From positions 1 to 11,071 of the forward strand of contig JAKAOE010000020.1 of the NCBI GenBank assembly GCA_021823305.1: a stretch of DNA of 11,071 nucleotides, written 5' to 3'. The notes beneath the pieces are model-generated. The model was given only the letters and a program-made list of their open reading frames with translations. It was not told the DNA's origin and did no database searches. Position numbers and translations under genes: made by a program. Below are positions 8,439 through 11,071 of this stretch, piece by piece. Each line of letters begins with the position of its first letter. The stretch's first letter is position 1. The stretch is from Acidobacteriota bacterium (GTDB lineage: Bacteria; Acidobacteriota; Terriglobia; Terriglobales; SCQP01).

Positions 8439-9353
8439 ATGGGCGACTACCGGCTGCGCGCGTTCTACACCGTGGCACGGGAGGGCAGCTTCTCGCGCGC
8501 GGCCGCCGAGCTGGGCCTCACCCAGCCCGCGGTCAGTTTGCAGATCCGGGCGCTGGAGGAGGAATACGGGCAACGCCTGCTGGACCGCACGCCGCGGGGC
8601 GCGCGGCTGACGCCGCCCGGCCAGCGTCTCTACGCGCAGGCACGGCGGATTCTGCGGCTCTACGAGGAGGTCGAGGCGGAGCTGATGGCGCCGCCGCTGG
8701 CGAGCGGGGAATTGCGTCTGGCGGCCAGCTCGACCGTGGCCAGCTATCTCCTGCCGGCCGTCCTGGCCGAGTTCCAGAGCGAGCGGCCGAAGGTGCGCGT
8801 GGTGCTGGAAAGCAGCAACACGCGGCAGGTGGCGCAATGGGTGCGGGAGCAGTCGGCGCCGCTGGGATTCGTCGAGGGGCCGTGCGCGCTGCCGGGACTC
8901 AAGGCGCAGCCCTTGATGCACGATGAGCTGGTGGTGGTGCGCGGCCGGCGATTTGCCGCGCTGCGGCAGCCCTTTTCAGTGGCCGACCTGCTGAGCCTGC
9001 CGCTCGTCATGCGGGAGCCGGGGTCGGGAACCCGCGAGACGCTGGAGGCGGCGCTGCGCGCCGCGGCGCCGGGGCGGAAGCCGCAGGTGGCGATGGAGCT
9101 GGGAAGCACCGAAGCGGTGAAGACCGCGGTGGAGTTGGGCATCGGGCTGGCGGTGGTGTCGCGTTGGGCGGCGGAGAAGGAACTCCGGCTGGGCACGCTG
9201 CTGGCGGTGGAAGTGCGCGGGCTGGAACTGCGGCGGCAACTCCACGTGCTGTACCCACAGGGACCGGCGCCGTCCGGACTTGCGGGGCAGTTTTTGAAGT
9301 TTCTGCGCCGGGTGCTGCGCGCGCGCAAGGGTGCCGCCGGCGCGGGGGCATGA
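8439..9353 (+). CDS. LysR-type transcriptional regulator, CysB/CysL/YeiE/CbbR-like effector domain
   Basis: This 304-residue DNA-binding regulator has the standard LysR layout. A winged helix-turn-helix occupies about residues 4-63; the recognition region SFSRAAAELGLTQPAVSLQI (17-36) is textbook for the family. A linker helix (about 64-88) follows. The effector domain begins at about 90 with GELRLAASSTVASYLLPAVL and continues through LGFVEGP, MREPGSGTRETLEAAL and GSTEAVKTAVELGIGLAVVS. The EGP and REPGSGTR signatures recall regulators of sulfur assimilation (CysL, YeiE) and carbon fixation (CbbR) rather than of aromatic catabolism. The effector cannot be named from sequence. GAGG at 8433-8436 is only 2 nt from the ATG, which is unusually close. 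No divergent gene exists; the targets may be its own gene and the downstream pair starting at 9443, since all point the same way. An influence on the upstream oxidase operon cannot be excluded. Confidence 0.9.
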   Translation: MGDYRLRAFYTVAREGSFSRAAAELGLTQPAVSLQIRALEEEYGQRLLDRTPRGARLTPPGQRLYAQARRILRLYEEVEAELMAPPLASGELRLAASSTVASYLLPAVLAEFQSERPKVRVVLESSNTRQVAQWVREQSAPLGFVEGPCALPGLKAQPLMHDELVVVRGRRFAALRQPFSVADLLSLPLVMREPGSGTRETLEAALRAAAPGRKPQVAMELGSTEAVKTAVELGIGLAVVSRWAAEKELRLGTLLAVEVRGLELRRQLHVLYPQGPAPSGLAGQFLKFLRRVLRARKGAAGAGA

Positions 9354-9383
9354 GCCGCGCTCATCCGGCATAGCGGATTCTGA

Positions 9384-9414
9384 TTGGACAGCCGCCGCGG
9401 CGGCTCCCTAGGCT
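9384..9414 (+). promoter_or_regulatory. Putative promoter for the DsrE-like/binding-protein pair, with a long spacer holding a palindrome
   Basis: TTGGAC (9384-9389) resembles a -35 element and TAGGCT (9409-9414) a -10 element, 19 nt apart. The predicted start of transcription would fall near 9421, inside the inverted repeat at 9417-9443. The spacing is longer than the optimal 17 nt, and both hexamers are imperfect, so this is a motif-based guess. Confidence 0.35.
9390..9405. repeat. Perfect 16-bp palindrome between the -35-like and -10-like hexamers
   Basis: AGCCGCCGCGGCGGCT reads identically on both strands. It sits within the spacer between LysR and the next gene. It could be an operator for a dimeric regulator, or the stem of a hairpin at the end of the LysR transcript. 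No T-run follows it, which weighs against an intrinsic terminator. High G/C makes short palindromes more likely by chance. Confidence 0.5.
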
Positions 9415-9416
9415 GG

Positions 9417-9443
9417 TTCTCAGGTAGCACGGGAGCCTGAGAA
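9417..9443 (+). promoter_or_regulatory. Inverted repeat enclosing the Shine-Dalgarno and touching the start codon of the DsrE-like gene
   Basis: TTCTCAGG (9417-9424) and CCTGAGAA (9436-9443) are perfect 8-bp reverse complements separated by 11 nt. The loop holds the ribosome binding site GGGAG (9431-9435), and the last paired base is the A of the ATG at 9443. In RNA this would form a hairpin that presents the SD in its loop and partly ties up the start codon. As DNA it could equally be a dimer operator. The repeat is directly visible; the regulatory role is inferred. Confidence 0.5.
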
Positions 9444-10135
9444 TGAACCTGGATCGCAAGCAGTTTCTAGTGCGCAGCCTGGCCGGCGCCGCGGCGCTGG
9501 CGGCGGGCACGATGGCCGCGGGGCAATTGGTGGACACCCGGGCCGATTGGCGGGGGCGGGATTTCCGCCGCATGTTGGCGCGCCCGGCGCGTTACCGCCA
9601 GGTGTACGACATCATCGCCGTCGACAACGGCATATTCCTCAACAACATCAAGAACTCGCTCAACGGGTTCCAATTCGGCTTGGGCCTGGCGCCGCGCGAG
9701 TTCCACGTGGTGGCCGCCTTGCACGGTCCGGCCAACCTGCTGAATCTGAACCATGCGGCGTGGGCCGGCTATCCGCTGGGGGAGTTCATCGGCCTGAAGG
9801 ACCCGCAGACCGGAACTTGGGCGCGGCGCAACCTGTTCCTGGACAGCGATGCCGTGGCCGCGAACCACAATCCGGATAGCGAGCGGTCCGTATATCAGGA
9901 CAAGAGCATCACCGGGCTGAAGGCGCGGGGCGTGAATTTCCTGGCCTGCCACACCGCGCTGGAGGAGCAGTCGCGGGCGATGATTCAGCGCTTCCGGCTG
10001 CAGGGCACGCCGGAGGAGTTGGTGCGCGCGCTGCTCAGCCATATGTTGCCCGGGACCTTGGTGGTGGCGGCCATGGTGATGGCGGTGGCGGTCCTGCAGA
10101 CCGACGGCCATTTCAGTTACATCACGGTGGCATAG
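9443..10135 (+). CDS. Exported DsrE-like protein with Tat-type signal
   Basis: This 230-residue protein begins with DRKQFLVRSLAG and an Ala/Gly-rich hydrophobic stretch to about residue 28. That is a Tat-type signal in which the twin arginine is Arg-Lys; Sec export is the alternative. The mature part resembles the DsrE-like fold (COG1416-like). It has VYDIIAVDNGIFLNNIKNSL at the first strand and helix, EFHVVAALHGPANLLNL in the middle, GVNFLACHTAL carrying the only cysteine (C169), and an ending like 'LLPG..VV.A.V..V..LQ..G..YI', here MLPGTLVVAAMVMAVAVLQT. DsrE-family proteins bind or transfer sulfur via cysteine in some members, but activity here is unknown. Such proteins are often labelled only as 'Tat signal' proteins. 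GGGAG at 9431-9435 is 7 nt before the ATG. The next gene starts 2 nt after the stop, so the two form a unit. Confidence 0.72.
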   Translation: MNLDRKQFLVRSLAGAAALAAGTMAAGQLVDTRADWRGRDFRRMLARPARYRQVYDIIAVDNGIFLNNIKNSLNGFQFGLGLAPREFHVVAALHGPANLLNLNHAAWAGYPLGEFIGLKDPQTGTWARRNLFLDSDAVAANHNPDSERSVYQDKSITGLKARGVNFLACHTALEEQSRAMIQRFRLQGTPEELVRALLSHMLPGTLVVAAMVMAVAVLQTDGHFSYITVA

Positions 10136-10137
10136 CC

Positions 10138-11071
10138 ATGGCGCGACGGGCGGGCCTGAAGGCGCTGAGCGGGGCGTTGACGCTGGTGTTGACGGCGGTG
10201 GCGGCGGGGCCGCGGCCGCAGGCGGGCGTGTTCCCGCCCTGGAGCCGGGGGAACGACCCGGCGCGGCAGGGGTTTGTATTCCGCGTGGCGACGGTGGACA
10301 ACGTGCCGGATTTGCACGGCAATCCCCTCCATCCGCAGCTCACCCTGTTCGTCGGCGGCAACCAGTTCATGGTGATGCCACGGCTCATACGCGCCTTCAC
10401 GCGGCTGCATCCCCAACTGCGTGGGCACATCTTTTACGAGACTCTGCCCCCGGGCATCCTGCTGCGGCAGATGCAGCAGCACAACACGCTGACGCTCGGC
10501 AACCTGACGTTGCAGGTGGCGCCGGACGTGTACGAGGCGGGCGCGCGCAAGGTGCAGGCGCTGCGGCGCCAAGGGCTGGTCCGCCGCACCGTGGCCTACG
10601 CCAGCAACGATTTGGAGATCATGGTGCGGCAGGGCAACCCCTTGCGCGTGACGGGCCTGAGCGATCTGGGCCGGCCGGACGTGCGCGTGTCCATGCCGAA
10701 TCCGGCGTGGGAGGGCGTGGAGCGGCAAATCGCCGCCGCGCTGCGCCGGGCGGGCGGGGCGGGCCTGGTACGGCGGGTGATGGTGACCAAGCTGTGTGCC
10801 GGCACGACTGTCCTGACGCATATCCACCACCGGCAAACGCCGCTCCGCATCCTGCAGGGCGAGAGCGACGCCGGCGTGACCTGGGCATCCGAGGTGCGGT
10901 TCCAGGAGCAGCTGGGGCACCCCATCGCCGGCGTTCGCATCCCTGCGCGGCAAAACGTCACGGCCGTCTATGTCGCGGGGCTGCTGGCGCAGGCGCCGCA
11001 TGCACGCGCGGCGGCGGCGTGGCTCAACTTTCTGGCGTCCCCCGCCGCGCGGCGGATTTATGCGGCGTTTG
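10138..11071 (+). CDS. Periplasmic type II substrate-binding protein, distantly ModA-like (3' end missing)
   Basis: The frame stays open from ATG 10138 to the right edge, giving 311 complete codons and no stop. A signal peptide is visible: a basic start MARRAGLKAL, then a hydrophobic core to about residue 24. The mature part follows a two-lobed type II binding protein: LTLFVGGNQF (69-78), NDLEIMVRQGNPLRV (157-171), LSDLGRPDVRVSMPNPAWEG (174-193), DAGVTWASE (244-252) and a C-terminal AAAWLNFLASPAARRIYAAF (292-311). The GNP / DL.RPDVR..MPNP pattern corresponds to the hinge region of ModA-type oxyanion binding proteins, and the C-terminal 'WLNFLASPAA' helix is typical. A His-rich stretch, THIHHRQTP (227-235), is not a ModA feature. 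The ligand is unknown; molybdate, tungstate or another oxyanion or small organic acid are possible. No permease or ATPase is visible before the edge. Translation is probably coupled to the DsrE-like gene (2-nt gap, no strong SD). Confidence 0.75.
   Translation, partial: MARRAGLKALSGALTLVLTAVAAGPRPQAGVFPPWSRGNDPARQGFVFRVATVDNVPDLHGNPLHPQLTLFVGGNQFMVMPRLIRAFTRLHPQLRGHIFYETLPPGILLRQMQQHNTLTLGNLTLQVAPDVYEAGARKVQALRRQGLVRRTVAYASNDLEIMVRQGNPLRVTGLSDLGRPDVRVSMPNPAWEGVERQIAAALRRAGGAGLVRRVMVTKLCAGTTVLTHIHHRQTPLRILQGESDAGVTWASEVRFQEQLGHPIAGVRIPARQNVTAVYVAGLLAQAPHARAAAAWLNFLASPAARRIYAAF

Noticed and set aside
7290..8921. 543-codon open frame on the minus strand across the small gene, coxC and LysR
   Set aside because: It is antisense to three well-supported genes and has the same Arg/Gln/His-rich composition. 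No motif is recognisable, and it crosses an operon boundary.
10117..11001. 294-codon minus-strand frame near the right edge
   Set aside because: The forward frame from 10138 has a signal peptide, type II binding-protein motifs and coupling to the gene before it. The reverse product is Arg/His-rich with no recognisable domain.

Overview
The window (about two-thirds G+C by eye, tightly packed, almost all coding on the + strand) comes from a Gram-negative aerobic bacterium. The support for this is a lipoprotein signal, a probable Tat signal, periplasmic c-type cytochromes and a Cox11-type copper chaperone. Gene content fits Pseudomonadota or Acidobacteriota; the sequence alone does not let me choose between them.

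Positions 1-8366 form one respiratory operon that enters from the left. It begins inside actC and continues through actD, actE and actF, the last four subunits of Alternative Complex III (ACIII), a quinol:electron-acceptor oxidoreductase unrelated to cytochrome bc1. Next comes a membrane-anchored di-heme cytochrome c, then an A1-type heme-copper cytochrome c oxidase: subunit II (coxB), subunit I (coxA), the CuB-assembly factor Cox11/CtaG, a 59-residue single-pass membrane protein, and subunit III (coxC). Neighbouring genes overlap by 4-8 nt or are separated by 0-4 nt, so they are probably co-transcribed and translationally coupled. The inferred path is quinol -> ACIII (ActB/ActA upstream of the window, ActC, ActE heme) -> di-heme cytochrome c -> CuA (CoxB) -> heme a -> heme a3/CuB (CoxA) -> O2. 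CoxB has no fused cytochrome c domain, and its electron-entry aromatic patch differs from the classical form. This makes the di-heme protein the best candidate for the link between the two complexes.

Positions 8367-8438 are a short spacer with an extended -10-like element. A LysR-type regulator (8439-9353) follows, whose effector domain resembles the CysB/CysL/YeiE/CbbR side of the family.

Positions 9354-9442 are a spacer with two notable dyads: a perfect 16-bp palindrome lying between -35-like and -10-like hexamers, and a perfect 8-bp inverted repeat that encloses the Shine-Dalgarno and ends on the next start codon. A two-gene unit follows: a Tat-type exported DsrE-like protein (9443-10135) and, 2 nt later, a periplasmic type II substrate-binding protein distantly like ModA (10138 to the right edge, cut off). 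The LysR gene, the exported DsrE-like protein and the binding protein together are the least-understood part of the window; a role in sulfur-compound or oxyanion handling is inference only.

I saw no tRNA, rRNA, CRISPR, insertion sequence or phage gene.
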